Source: Argopecten irradians
Lineage: Eukaryota > Mollusca > Bivalvia > Pectinida > Pectinidae
DNA length: 64,000 nt
Assembly: GCF_041381155.1 (NCBI RefSeq)
Contig: NC_091144.1
Location: forward strand, 18,733,544-18,797,543
Reading direction: 5' to 3'
This document shows, one piece after another, positions 1 to 11,165 of the stretch; the first letter of the stretch is position 1; each line of letters opens with the position of its first letter. The notes beneath the pieces are model-generated. The model searched no databases and was not told where the DNA came from. It saw nothing but the letters and a program-made list of their open reading frames with translations. The translations under genes and the position numbers were made by a program.

Positions 1-38
1 TTTTTTTATTGAAGCAGCACATGCTGGTTTTATATACT

Positions 39-108
39 CTGACAACTTTGCTAGCCAAGGATATTAAGCCGATTCTCTTCCTACTACCCTTGGCTAGCGA
101 AGTTGATA
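39..108. repeat. Short imperfect inverted repeat at the left edge
   Basis: CTAGCCAAGG at 51-60 pairs with CCTTGGCTAG at 88-97, and the pairing extends outward with mismatches through the words containing ACTCTG. This makes a stem of about 20 bp around a loop of about 27 bases. No target duplication was found, and it may be the remnant of a fold-back element. Nothing else is visible before the exon at 366. Confidence 0.5.
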
Positions 109-365
109 CTCTGAGGGATGACTACTTCTCCTGCCAATAATTATCGGATAGAACTATTGAAAACTAGTTTAACATCTTCTTTGTTATGATAAGAATATTC
201 AATTTAGCGAAATTCTCTTCTCCCCACCCCTAATGTTAAGCTTTAGATGTACTCTTTCAGTCATCTTTATATTTACTTAGAATGAATGTGGCTCCATGCT
301 CTTCCCAAGTTATGTTATAGACTAATAAAACATCATTTTACTAGATCATTTTCATGATTTTGTAG

Positions 366-719
366 ATTTCTACGACATTTTTGCACGACTACAAAATCCT
401 TGTCCCAGTTATGATTTTCCTGGAAGAAACCATTGAAGAGGATTATCAGAACAACAACGCCACATACTTTTACCAACTGACGGAATTACACAACGCATTG
501 AAAGGAGTGATGTGTAAATTTCATCAAATTGAACAACGTTGTGGCGCAGAGGAACAAACTCTGGACGCAACGGAACTTATTCACAATTACAAGGTATCGC
601 CTAACTATGATCCTCGGGAGAGAGATTACCTTCTGATTAGGGATACAGGTGTTTTAGTTCGGGCGCTGCATGGTAGATATGATAACTGTCTCACGCTGTT
701 CAGAAAAATCTCGTCATAA
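366..719 (+). CDS. Terminal coding exon of an unrecognised, probably helical protein (5' part missing)
   Basis: An open frame runs from a plausible 3' splice site (ATTTTGTAG, AG at 364-365) to TAA at 717-719. The frame is closed just upstream by that TAG and no convincing ATG precedes it, so I read 366-719 as a last exon of about 117 residues entering in phase 0. The protein is rich in Leu, Glu and Tyr with amphipathic helix-like stretches (FLEETIEEDY, FYQLTELHNALKGVMCKF, LLIRDTGVLVRALHGRYDNC). It has three cysteines and one N-x-T site (NAT). I do not recognise the family. A short secreted helical-bundle, cytokine-like fold is possible but is only an inference. The last four codons and the stop are also the first part of the 28-bp tandem repeat that follows. 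Upstream exons lie outside the window or were not found. Confidence 0.55.
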   Translation: MSTTFLHDYKILVPVMIFLEETIEEDYQNNNATYFYQLTELHNALKGVMCKFHQIEQRCGAEEQTLDATELIHNYKVSPNYDPRERDYLLIRDTGVLVRALHGRYDNCLTLFRKISS

Positions 720-990
720 TGACGTCAAATAGAAAATCTCGTCATAATGACGTCAAATAGAAAATCTCGTCATAATGACGTCAAATAGAAAATCTCGTCA
801 TAATGACGTCAAATAGAAAATCCGTCATAATGACGTCAAATAGAAAATCTCGTCATAATGACGTCAAATAGAAAATCCGTTATAATGACATCCAATAGAA
901 AATCTCGTCATAATGGCGCGCAATAGAAAATCTCTTAATAACGACGTGCAATAGAAAATCTCGTCATAACGGCGTACCATAGAAAATCTC
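704..990. repeat. 28-bp tandem array with a CRE palindrome in most units
   Basis: About ten head-to-tail copies of a 28-bp unit, containing AAAATCTCGTCATAATGACG and CAAATAG, start inside the last codons of the upstream exon. The first units are almost identical and later ones decay (CCGTTATAATGACATCC, then TGGCGCGC, then CGGCGTACC). The first six units each contain TGACGTCA, the consensus site for CREB/ATF bZIP factors. The gradient of identity suggests growth from the gene end. The array would lie in the 3'UTR of the upstream gene. Confidence 0.9.
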
Positions 991-2473
991 GGCATCTTTA
1001 CATTTAATTCAATACTTCTTCTAAAACTAACATATACTCAAATGTCCAAATTTCATTTTTCTATAACAATAACTAATGTACTATCTTCAAATCTCAATGT
1101 TCCATTTTTCTTTCCCTAAAAGTAGTTATAACTGTTACAAAGTTCATAATCAATTCCCGGTAAAGAAACTTCATTTTTTAGTTCGCTCAATTACTGTTTT
1201 GTTGAACTTACTTATTTCAAAATTCCATTTTAATTTCTTACCAATAGTTAAACATAATAACTCACATCATCTATTTTATATACCAACTGGTAATCGTAGT
1301 TTGCCAGAATAAATCTTTTAGCATAATATTTTGTATCATAATGCGATGACATATTCCACATTTCCCCCTGTTTTTTCCTAACACTCTTTGAAAATCAATC
1401 ATGTTTATCTAAATTTCATTTGCATTTGGTTGTATATTTTGATGTCTCTTTTTCTTTTTATCTAGACATTGTTTTCCTTTTTTCATTTTGTAAGTTTGAT
1501 TTGAATATGGTTGTAGAATGATATGTCCTTGAATGAATATGGTCTTGAATGCAAGTGTCAAACCTGAAAACATCGACCAAGCTGTTGAATATTTAGACAC
1601 TTATCATATTCCTGAAAACTTCAAAATGATGAGATGATTTTCAGGCATTCTTTATGATAGAGTTAGAATGAAATGTGTTTGTTTTCATAAATGTGACACT
1701 TGAGATGAATAATGCAGAATGGTATGAATATTATGCTGTGTTTGTTTGTAAACGTCCCGGTAATTGAAATTCAATTTCAATGCATTCCACAACAAGTAAT
1801 ATGCGTTATAAGGATTTAATTATTTATATGAATACAGTGTTTATGTATAGGGATATGTTTTATGTATTTACATGTGTTAATTTGAAGGCAATTGTGTGTC
1901 GAACTGCCATTGTGACAATGTTTGAATATACATGTAACAATATTGATATAATATTAGTATAACGCGCGTGCATGATATGGATGTCATTACGAATAATTGT
2001 GTTTAAGAAAGTTTTTATTTTACCACAGTAGTAACTGTCAGGGTAATGAACATAATCGTGTTCATGAAATTGTATGATTATATTAATCGGCCGATAAATC
2101 ACGCTTTCAGCACTGAATATTTTTTATAGGTTTTTAAGTCTTTTTATGTTTATATATATATTTTTGTACACAGCAATTGGATATTTTTGTTTCATTTCTT
2201 TACATGTACATGCCAATCTAATTGATATACATGTATGACGTTGTTGAATGCTCAAACAAATGTGAAATGGTATTTTGTGAATAAATAAAGCATGTTGTTA
2301 CCAATATTTACAATTTTGTCTTCTTTTTCTTGAAAAAACTTATGAGGATACCATGCTTCATATGTAAGACGTGAAAACAATTCAAGGATCGGGAAGTGGA
2401 TGACACCGTTCATCTCAACGCTTTTGGATAAAGATATACAAATAATTTTGTTTAAAGATAATCCCTTGTTTTC
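991..2473. other. AT-rich intergenic stretch without a gene
   Basis: The short open frames here have no coding character or splice context. There are scattered TACATGTA words and an AATAAATAAAG cluster near 2281 that could serve as a polyadenylation signal for the gene at the left edge, although it is 1.5 kb from the stop. Nothing else is supported. Confidence 0.6.
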
Positions 2474-2500
2474 AGTTCAGTTCAGTTCTTTATTACTTTA
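2474..2500 (-). repeat. Pentamer 3' tail of the LINE
   Basis: On the plus strand TTCAGTTCAGTTCAGTTC is followed by TTTATTACTTTAAACC. Read on the element strand, an AATAAAG signal-like word leads into (CTGAA)n. Short 3' microsatellites of this kind are known for CR1/L2-type LINEs, where they act in template recognition. This gives the 3' boundary of the element. Confidence 0.7.
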
Positions 2501-3086
2501 AACCAATTGGTTTATCGGTACAGTGCATATATATATATACAGTGCAGACAGGAAAAACAATACAATATGTACAGACACACAACACACTCGCAGCGTACAC
2601 GTATGTAGTGTAGAGAGATATCTCACATTACGATATATTTACATTCGTCACATTTATTTTTTAACTTTCATATTATATTTTTATCCAGTATTAACATATA
2701 CCATTAATATGTTATTGTCACTCAACACATTTTAACACTCTCATATTACATTTATACATTACTTACAGAAAAACATTCATTAACCATCGCACATTACATT
2801 GATACGTTACATTGTATTGACTTTATATTATAATACATTAGACGTTACTAGCACATTACATTAATATTATTTCATGTTATCTCATTCTTACGTCACATTA
2901 CTTATACATGATCTTGTTCGCATAATATTACATTTACGTTACTCAAATCACATTAATAGTATTTTCACATATAAATGTAACATTACATTCTATATTATTA
3001 ACACATTAATTTAATCATTCAAATAAAACCTTCAACCACGGCATTGATAGTACATGTATGTTAGTATTAATACGGTATGCCATTAT

Positions 3087-6000
3087 TCATGCTAAACTTT
3101 CTCTCTTTTTGTTGCTCAATCTGATAAATTTGGCTAAATTTGACAGATCTTTTATATTATCTGTTTTCATTAATTGCACAAATTTAAACATACTAGGGTT
3201 TTGAAAATAATATCTCTTGATACACTTACTTCTTATATCTTTAAAACTTTCGCATTTAATAATAAAATGATATTCATCCTCGATATCCCCGCTATTGCAT
3301 GATGTACAAATTCGACGACTTCTATCTGTATTGTTATAACGACCTCTCTCGATATTTAACTTATGTGACGACATACGAATTTTTGATATTTCTTTCAAAT
3401 TTTGAGTCCCTATAGATTTTGTTAAATATTTCTGTAGACCAAAAACTTCGCGAATATATTTGTACAATGAGCACTTAGAAGATAACTCTATCTGTTCACT
3501 ACAGTCTTGTTGGAATATATCATACATCTGTACATTCTACGTTTGATGATATCAATATCTTTGTCAATTATTTTATCACTATGCCAAATATAACCTAACC
3601 CCATTCTGTATAATTCATCTCTGACACTATCCGACCAATCACTCCCCTTCTCAAGCATTTCTTGATAGATAGCATTTAAAATACAGTTATTTGAAGTCTT
3701 TAATTTAATCCAATATTTAAAAATTCTTAATTTTCTCACAATAGCCATTGGTAATCTGCCTAATTCTTGATATACCATACAATTTGCTGTACTTTTCTGA
3801 ACTCCTAATAATCGTTTGCAAAAACTCAAGTGCAATTTTTCTATACTTGGTGCTTTGTGAAACCCCCATACTTCACTACTGTAATTTAAAATACTAGCAA
3901 CATAGGTATCAAATACATGAAGTTGTGTTTCAATGTTAAAAAAGTTTTTCTTACATACATTTGACACTGCAAAAAGAGCTTTCTTACCCTGTTCAGAAAT
4001 TCTATCTTCTGCTTTCCTGAATTTACCGTTAAAATTTAGAAGAATACCAAGGTAATTAAAATCGTTTACAATCTCTAACTGGCAACCGTTATAAAACCAA
4101 ATAGCATCCTCTCTTAGTTTTCCCCCGTTTCTGAAAACTAATACTTTAGTTTTATCAGTATTTACAGTTAAGTTCCATTTTTTGGTGTAAATCTAGCATT
4201 TTTTGTAAACCCTTTGCAGTTTCGGATAAAAGTACCATGTCGTCTGCGTACATCAATAGAAATAGATTAAGTGTTTGCAATTCAATAGACGGACAGTCAT
4301 CTGTTAAAAAACTCATCTCACAATCATTAACGTACATTGAGAACATTAAAGATGACAATATTTCGCCTTGGAATAAACCGTTCTTGCACTCAAAAAAATC
4401 AGACATTTTATTATTATACTTAACACAACATTTGACATCATTGTATAATGAACGTATTATACGTAGCATTTTCCCTTCCACGCCCTCTTTGATTAATTTA
4501 AACCATAAATTCTGCCGATTTACAGAATCAAATGCTTTCCTAAAATCAATGAAACAGCAGTACAATCTGTTTCTGTTTTTTAATGTTTTGCTTATTAAAG
4601 ATTGTAAGACAAATATAGCATCAACTGTTGACATATGTTTTTTAAAACCAAAATGTGCATCGCTTATTTTTGAATATTCATAATCAAAATCAACTAGTCT
4701 ATTGTTCAAAATTGAGGTGAAAAGTTTCCCCAAACAACTTATTAAAGTAATGCCTCTATAATTATTAGTGTCATCCTTATTTCCCTTCTTGAAAACAGGA
4801 ACAATGTTACCTATTGACCAGGAGGTTGGATAGTTACCAGACTTAAAAATATTATTAAACAATACAACTAGGCAAGGCAAAAGAACATATTTACACTTAA
4901 TAAAATACTCATTAATAAGTAGATCCTGACCACATGCTTTAGATGTGCTTAAATTATTAATAGCTTTAAATATTTCTTTCTCAGTAATATCGGCATCTAA
5001 TTAATTAAAAACTGAATTAGAGATATTGTTACATGTATCATAATCGTGTAAAAAGTCAGTTACCATTTCATTCTCTTGAGGTGCAGTGGAAGATAATTCA
5101 TGAAAGTATTCGTAAAAAGCATGTTCGTCCAGGTTACATTTAACACCCTTATTTCTTTTCCTGAATTTTCTGTAAAAATCCTTCGGGTTATGTTTTCTCA
5201 TGTAGCTTAACATATTGCCTTGTTGTGCTTTATATTCACGTTTGAATTTACTTTCTAACTTCTTGTATATGCGTTTTTTTGTACAAGTTTATTACGGTTT
5301 TCTTTAGATTTATCAGAGTTAAAAAAGGACAAACATTGCTTGTATTCAATATATAACTTTTTACAATTTTCATTAAACCATGGCTTATCTTCCGTTTTGC
5401 TCTTTTTATCTAATCTGGGGGCACATGTATACGTGACTGCTGTAAACGGCAATAGTAATTCATTCATTTTTTCGGTAAATTTATCAACACATTGATCAAT
5501 GCCTTCTTGACCAGTGTCAAAATATGTACATGTATTTAATAATTCCGTACGATTACATTCCAATACCTGACGAACACTTTTTGTATATTCATCATTCCAC
5601 TTAACCTTCATACATTTACTAGTATCACAATGACAACTGTTTTCGTACTGAATATCGTTACTTGTTTCACTAGAACACAGTGTAATACAGACAGGTGAAT
5701 GATCCGAAAAGACATTAAATACACCACTCTCAAATTTCAAAATATTATCAAAATTTTCATCACATGTCATTACATAATCAATGAGGCTAGTACCTCTACT
5801 GTTAAAAAAAGTAATGTTTCCATCGGGATCATCACCATGTCTGCCATTGACAATTCGTAATGTAGTAGTTTTACACAATGAAAGTAATTGTCTACCGAAC
5901 TGGTTTACACATTGGTCAGAGTTAGACCGTTTAGGTGGTTGGGTATCGGAAACATAATTTATAACATTTGATAAAGTATCTGAAGACAATTCACTTATAA

Positions 6001-6493
6001 TATCATCACAAATATAATCATCATTACAAGCCGTTCTACTATTAAAATCACCAATAACAATTACTTTCCCAATGTCTTTATACATACCTACCATTTCTTC
6101 TAAACAAGCAAAGAGGTCATTTTCACATTTGTCATAAAATGTGCTATTTATCGGAGGAAAATAACAAGCAAACATGTAAGTATCAGTGTCGGCGTTAGCG
6201 GTCGTTCGAGATAACTTCATTAATACAATATTGTCGTTAATGTTGTCGATAATACGACAGTGCTTGGACAAAGATGATTTAATCAAAATAACAATACCAC
6301 CACCTTTGCCATGTTGTCTAGGAAAAGTATGGCAATCATAACCTTCTACTTCCAGCACATCACCTTCTTTCACCCAGCACTCGTACAAACAAACAACATC
6401 ATATTTACAAATAATATTTACAAAGTCTTGTGACTCTAACTTTTCTGCACTACCTCTACAAATGTTCCATGATATGATGGAGACTCCCTCCAC
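3087..6493 (-). pseudogene. LINE ORF2: APE endonuclease and reverse transcriptase, broken
   Basis: The endonuclease part (6493 to about 5700) shows SWNICRG, GKGGGIVILIKS, VIVIGDFNSRT, SLIDYVMTC and FSDHSPVCI, the usual APE motifs. The reverse transcriptase (about 4880 to 4155) shows NYRGITLISCLGKLF, FIDFRKAFDSVNR, GLFQGEILSSLMFSMYVND and the catalytic MYADDMVLL. A C-terminal Cys/His motif (CTSCNSGDIEDEYHFIIKC) lies near 3270-3310. Lesions: a frameshift in an A7 run near 5275, an in-frame TAA near 5001, a frameshift in an A6 run near 4183, and a frameshift near 3527. There is no ATG at the start of the frame. It opens right after a TAG with Val-Glu-Gly-Val, so reinitiation or a lost start is possible. 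The element is recently decayed, since all domains are still readable. Confidence 0.85.
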
Positions 6494-6494
6494 A

Positions 6495-7919
6495 CTATCC
6501 TAATAGCTGGTATGGTGCTGGTTCCATCTGGGTGCGGGACCATGTCCGGATGATGATCCAGAACCATCGATAGGTCCTTGCACCACTGGAGGGGCTCGGA
6601 TCTCTTACGATGCGGTCATGATCGACTTGGGGTCGATCCCTCACAGTACGATCATGATCGACTTGGGGTCGATCCCTCGTAATACGGTCGTAATCGACTT
6701 GAGGTCGATCCCTCACGATATGGTCTTGATCAGCTTGAGGCCGATGTGCAAAGCTTTTCGACTCTCCGGAGACTCGCGGCACGTGAACATCAGCCTGTAC
6801 TAGTAATGTCTCGTTGTCCCTAGGGATTAAGTTCGATCGTGATGAACCAGTCGATGTATTACGACGATCTGAATTCGCTTCTCTACTGGTGTTGCGTGCA
6901 GGCGCTTCGTTACCTGTCGATCGGCTTGAACCGGAAGTTGTCTCCCGCGGGGAGGACGCAAGACGACGTCGCTTCGCGTTATTACGGTCTGGGGTATTAC
7001 TAGTCTTGGGCAGATCAGATGCAACCGACTTCACAACTTCACTATATGACCCCCGGTTCCATTGTGGTTGGACCTGGTCATTGTCGCGTGCTTCTAACTC
7101 TTCTCCTGCTCCAGTGTATAGCTCATTGTTTATATATAAACGATCACGTATTAGCTTCACGTTGCAGTTCTGTGATCTGTAATACTTCTGTATGGGATAC
7201 AGGAATTTGCGGCGTTCTTCGACCGACGGGGGGAATTGTTCGCTTATTCCAAAGCGAGTACCACGCAGCAGATACCCTCGCTCTTTCACAGCCTGTCTAT
7301 CGGCGAAGTAAATGAAACGAGCAACTATTGGGCGTGTGCGACCCTGTATGCGTTTCCTGAACCTGTGCACGTTACCAAACTCAATGTTACTTTGTATGCC
7401 CAGTTCATTCCAAATGAATTCCCGAAGTTTTTTCTCTGTGTTTTCATTAAATTGTTCCCGAAGACCGGTAAATACCAAGTTATTCTTCATCGATCGACAC
7501 TGCAGGTCTTCCACCATATTAATAAGTTCATCACAATCTTTTTTCGTAATGTTGGATTCGTTGACCAAATTAACATTGACCATGCGCTGCTTATCAACTT
7601 CCGACTGCAGTTGTCGTATTGCCATTTCGTTGACGGAGGTTTGCTTCTTGACTTCGTCGAAAATGTCGCTCATCGACTGAGCTGAAGCTTCTATTTCCTC
7701 GGTTCTCTTACGGACTTTGTTAATCTCCCGTTCCATTCCTGTAACACGACTTGCCAAGGACGTGATAGAATATTCGATCTTATCTATCTTTTTTACATGT
7801 GACTCGATTCCTGATAGTCGGTTATCTAGTCCTTTAATCATAAACCCCAAATCGTCAAGTGTCCAATTGCCTTGGCCATGACGGGCCCCGTGGGCCTCTT
7901 CCAAAGTAGTAGATGCCAT
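6495..7919 (-). CDS. LINE ORF1 protein (coiled coil, RRM-like and C-terminal domain)
   Basis: The frame encodes about 474 residues. I chose the ATG at 7919 (MASTTLEEAHGARHGQ); the frame extends a little upstream but has no other ATG. Residues about 20-150 are a long charged heptad region, a likely trimerising coiled coil. Next comes a block like the RNA-binding part of L1-type ORF1 proteins (NLVFTGLREQ, GNVHRFRKRIQGRTRPIVAR, LRGTRFGISEQFPPSVEERR, LYINNELYTG). The tail is Ser/Arg-rich and holds four to five copies of a 12-residue repeat (RDRPQVDHDRIV). The role expected from the family is RNA chaperone and RNP assembly. The stop TAG at 6495 lies next to the start of the ORF2 frame, so translation may couple. 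The frame is intact, unlike ORF2. Confidence 0.8.
   Translation of the reverse strand: MASTTLEEAHGARHGQGNWTLDDLGFMIKGLDNRLSGIESHVKKIDKIEYSITSLASRVTGMEREINKVRKRTEEIEASAQSMSDIFDEVKKQTSVNEMAIRQLQSEVDKQRMVNVNLVNESNITKKDCDELINMVEDLQCRSMKNNLVFTGLREQFNENTEKKLREFIWNELGIQSNIEFGNVHRFRKRIQGRTRPIVARFIYFADRQAVKERGYLLRGTRFGISEQFPPSVEERRKFLYPIQKYYRSQNCNVKLIRDRLYINNELYTGAGEELEARDNDQVQPQWNRGSYSEVVKSVASDLPKTSNTPDRNNAKRRRLASSPRETTSGSSRSTGNEAPARNTSREANSDRRNTSTGSSRSNLIPRDNETLLVQADVHVPRVSGESKSFAHRPQADQDHIVRDRPQVDYDRITRDRPQVDHDRTVRDRPQVDHDRIVRDPSPSSGARTYRWFWIIIRTWSRTQMEPAPYQLLG
6605..6765 (-). repeat. 36-bp tandem repeat inside LINE ORF1
   Basis: About 4.5 copies of a 36-bp unit (plus-strand words ATGATCGACTTGGGGTCGAT and CCCTCACAGTACGATC) code for the 12-residue repeat DRPQVDHDRIVR in the ORF1 tail. 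The unit length is a multiple of three, so the frame survives copy-number change. Confidence 0.85.
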
Positions 7920-8040
7920 CGCTATTATAGTGCATACACCATGCGCTCCAATAGACCGTGACGGATTTTCGGCGATGATCAATGTTCACCTGTACAGGTA
8001 AGCGTACATAGTTGAATTGGGCTATATATACATACAATAT

Positions 8041-9552
8041 ACGTTATATAGGAGCTCACTGGACGAAGTTTAAAATGCACTCAAAATGTCATTCTAGAGT
8101 AAAATAAGGCATCAACATTTACGGGTAAAGTCACACTGTTCAAAAACTCACGTATACACATGGTTATCCTCCAGTAAAACACACATAAAGCACATAAATA
8201 GTTGACATTTTGCCAGATGTAAACAGATGTAAATCCAAACCTAGTTAGTGTCTCACAATGCTGACAACTTTTAGATATCACCTATTGATTCTAATTAACT
8301 TCATATTTGACATGAGAGCATTTTTATTTCACCTTGCGATTATTATGCCGTATATCTGTGAGCATAACGTCATATTTCTACACAATATAGTACGTAACTT
8401 TTGCGCACAAACTAATGACGTAACAATAAAAATTATACTTTTACTGTCAATGCTGTATTCCGATTGGTCACAAACAAGTGAAAATATAACAATTGATATT
8501 TTCACTGGAGGGAAGCATATCGCTTTGATGTTCACCGTAAAATCTTATATTTCACAGCAAAAATGTGATAAAACAGAATATAAGGTATCTCTTTATTATT
8601 CTCAATTCTTTATGTCAAAGAAAAAAAAAACCAACGAAAGGACGTGTTACTTCATCAACCCAAAATATATCGAACATAATGTTTATAATTTAATTTTGAC
8701 AAATCAGTGAGGTACAATGAAGCAATTGATTTTCATGCTCTTAAAATTACCAGTGAAAACGTTCTTCTTGTATGACGTCATTATACTTGAAGTACATTTT
8801 TTTCAGACTATGTATTACGAAATAGAGATGTCATAAATATTTTTGTTTACAATAAATCAAAATATTATTTTCTGCTGAAGATATTATCAGATTATGATTT
8901 AAATTTATTTGTTATACAATCATTACAATTGGTTAGAAGTTTGAGATTATTTGTGGCCAAGCTTCTGATTGGCTGACCCATAATGGAACATCTCACACTG
9001 ACCAAAAGTCAAACTTATCTTGAGAAATTCCATCACACAGGTACACCGTGACCTTACAGATTAGGAAAGCATAAAAGGTAACAGCCTGACAGATATCCAG
9101 TTACTTTACCATTGTTAATAAATGTCATTTATGTCATCTCTGTCTCGCACCATGGAGCAAAATGACCGAAGCTATGTTTGATGTACCCAAAGGAATAATA
9201 ATGGAGACAATAGTGGATATTAGTGTCATTTATCTATGACTTCTCCAATATTCAGGTTAGATAACATAATGTGTTATTGATAATCATCAATAAAATAAGA
9301 TTGGAGAACAAATATATATATATATTAAAAAGAAGGTATCATTAAGTCATGTTGGTCAGTTAGTATAATTATATATGAAATCTTTTACATTATAATACCA
9401 CACTTAACATGTATAAGATTTTCACCCTTTCCTTTATAAAGTAGCATATCTCACTTCTGGCACCAAGTCTCAAAGTTTTTATTCTCAGCGGACCTTTAAG
9501 ATGAACTTGTTTTACAGACTATATATTCCTTTGTCAGGATTTAACTTGATAC
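8041..9552. other. Intergenic stretch with a CRE-core repeat fragment
   Basis: No gene is supported. At about 8360-8430 a block (GTGAGCATAACGTCAT, then GCGCACAAACTAATGACGTA) matches the interior of the 186-bp MITE family seen at 12.76, 31.59 and 59.72 kb, but the outer ends differ. A short palindrome GTGAAAATAT/ATATTTTCAC lies at about 8479-8506, next to GATTGGTCA. A further TGACGTCA lies at 8773-8780 and a short AT microsatellite near 9313. Confidence 0.55.
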
Positions 9553-10033
9553 CATAGGATTGGACACACTAAGTCTAGACCCTCATGTTGATTTATAGAT
9601 CAGCACCTAAGACCTCAGGAACTGGACACACTAAGTCCCTATCTAGACCCTCATATTGATTTACAGATCAGAACCTGAGACCTCAGGAACTGGACACACT
9701 AAGTCCTTATCTAGACCCTCATGTTGATTTATAGATCAGAACATGAGACCTCAGGAACTGGACACACTAAGTCCTTATCTAGACCCTCATGTTGATTTAT
9801 AGATCAGAACCTGAGACATTAGGAACTGGACACACTAAGTCCCTATCTAGACCCTCGTGTTGATTTATAGATCAGAACCTAAGACATTAGGAACTGGACA
9901 CACTAAGTCCCTATCTAGACCCTCAGGTTGATTTATAGATCAGAACCTGAGACATTAGGAACTGGACACACTAAGTCCCTATCTAGACCCTCAGGTTGAT
10001 TTATAGATCAGAACCTGAGACATTAGGAACTGG
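9553..10033. repeat. 68-bp tandem array, about seven copies
   Basis: The unit contains GGAACTGGACACACTAAGTC, TATCTAGACCCTCATGTTGA and TTTATAGATCAGAACCTGAG. The first copy is diverged; later copies differ by a few bases each. The array abuts a long hairpin at 10044. Confidence 0.9.
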
Positions 10034-10043
10034 CACTCTTATT

Positions 10044-10184
10044 CTATTATGGCCCTTTCCAGAGGGAACTGTTCTGCTATGGTGTTGTCTGGCGAGGTAT
10101 AGTCCCCGAGTCGAAGACGAGGGGACTATACCTCGCCAGACAACACTATAAGAGAACTGTTCCCGAGGGAAAGGGCCATAATAG
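10044..10184. repeat. Long fold-back hairpin H1
   Basis: The arms are about 60 bp: CTATTATGGCCCTTTCC at 10044 pairs with GGAAAGGGCCATAATAG ending at 10184. Pairing continues through GGGAACTGTTCT and TGTTGTCTGGCGAGGTATAG to the tip CCCGAGTCGAAGACGAGGG (about 10105-10123). No coding potential. It is probably part of a non-autonomous fold-back element. The tip resembles those of the hairpins at 30.9, 35.8 and 37.7 kb. Confidence 0.9.
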
Positions 10185-10330
10185 ATTTAGTACGTCACAT
10201 GACATTCATTATGACGTCATATATTTGGTCGCGTGCTCATTCCCGGGGGACTATACTTTGGTATAGTTCCCGTAGTCAGGTATAGTCTCCCGTAGTCAAG
10301 AAGGAAAGGGAACTGTCGCAAAATAGATCA
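10185..10330. repeat. Flank of H1 that reuses its arm words and carries a CRE
   Basis: After the hairpin, GGGACTATACTTTGGTATAG, GGTATAGTCTCCCG and AAAGGGAACTGT repeat words from the H1 arms. TGACGTCA lies at 10212-10219, next to GTACGTCACATGAC. I infer one composite element of about 290 bp running from 10044. Confidence 0.55.
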
Positions 10331-11165
10331 TAGCTCTTATCCAATCGCATTCCTAGTAATTATCATGTGATGAACTAAAACTTTATAACTATACCTCCTA
10401 CCTGCACTCCCCAGAGTCCGGATCATGCACTTGTAGCTTATAGATACATCGATCAACAAACTCTAGGATCGCTTATCTAAACAATCAAACTTACTGATCA
10501 CACAGCCAATAACTCTGCTAATTGAGGACACTTCATCAACCTTTATATCACCCCCTATTGTAAATTAGAGACTACTTCATACAATATTCACTGACCATAA
10601 ACTGACCCCACACAATACATCCCATATAGACTTATATTTCCAATACAAAACTAAAGGAGGAACGTAATCAAAGGACATCCTCCAGGTAAATATTTCACAC
10701 TTAAACTTCACTCACGGAGAAAGATCTCGTTTGAAAAATAGTATAAGAGAACTATAACCTGTTGATGATATATTACGAGTAATAATGTACTTTGGTAATG
10801 GTAAACACAGGCAACAATAATTATTCCAGGATTAGAAATTTTTGAGTAATTTCAAACGTAACATACAAGTCATGATAGTAGCAATAAAGGTAACACTCCT
10901 GTCTTACACTGACACGAAAGTCAAGGTCACTATAACCACTTGGGTTTTTCTGAGTGCCCGTGTACTCCACTAGTTTTTATCTGGATTTGACAGACAGTTG
11001 TTAAATCATATACTTTTGTCGTGTATGTTCCTATAGATATACGCATATGATTGTTATCAAAATTAAATAAAAATATAATATTAATGTTTAGAATTAATTT
11101 TTGAAACTGCGTTTGAAGAACAAACACCCTTCCCTAATGAAATTTAACGTCACGTTTCACATTTT
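10331..11165. other. Intergenic, nothing supported
   Basis: AT-rich sequence with no coding frame of substance, no clear repeat and no splice-supported exon. Confidence 0.5.

Larger units (their letters stand above)
2474..8040 (-). mobile_element. Near full-length LINE (non-LTR retrotransposon), inactive
   Basis: This is a two-ORF non-LTR retrotransposon read on the minus strand. From 5' to 3' it has a short 5' leader (about 8040 to 7920), ORF1 (7919-6495), ORF2 with an APE-type endonuclease, reverse transcriptase and a C-terminal Cys/His motif (6493 to 3087), an AT-rich 3'UTR full of ATTACAT-like words, and a 3' tail of repeated CTGAA (plus strand TTCAG x3) at 2475-2492. The short 3' microsatellite instead of poly-A, plus an APE endonuclease with a coiled-coil ORF1, fits the CR1/L2/Jockey/I group; I cannot settle the clade. 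The 5' end is an estimate because no target duplication was found. ORF2 carries about three frameshifts and one stop, so the copy is not autonomous. Confidence 0.85.

Noticed and set aside
366-719. Homology between the exon at 366-719 and exon 3 of gene C
   Set aside because: Both look helical, but I could not align cysteines or motifs.
704-990. CRISPR-like or riboswitch repeat
   Set aside because: It is a simple tandem array without spacers.
6814-7685. Several plus-strand frames of 98-149 codons
   Set aside because: They are antisense to LINE ORF1.
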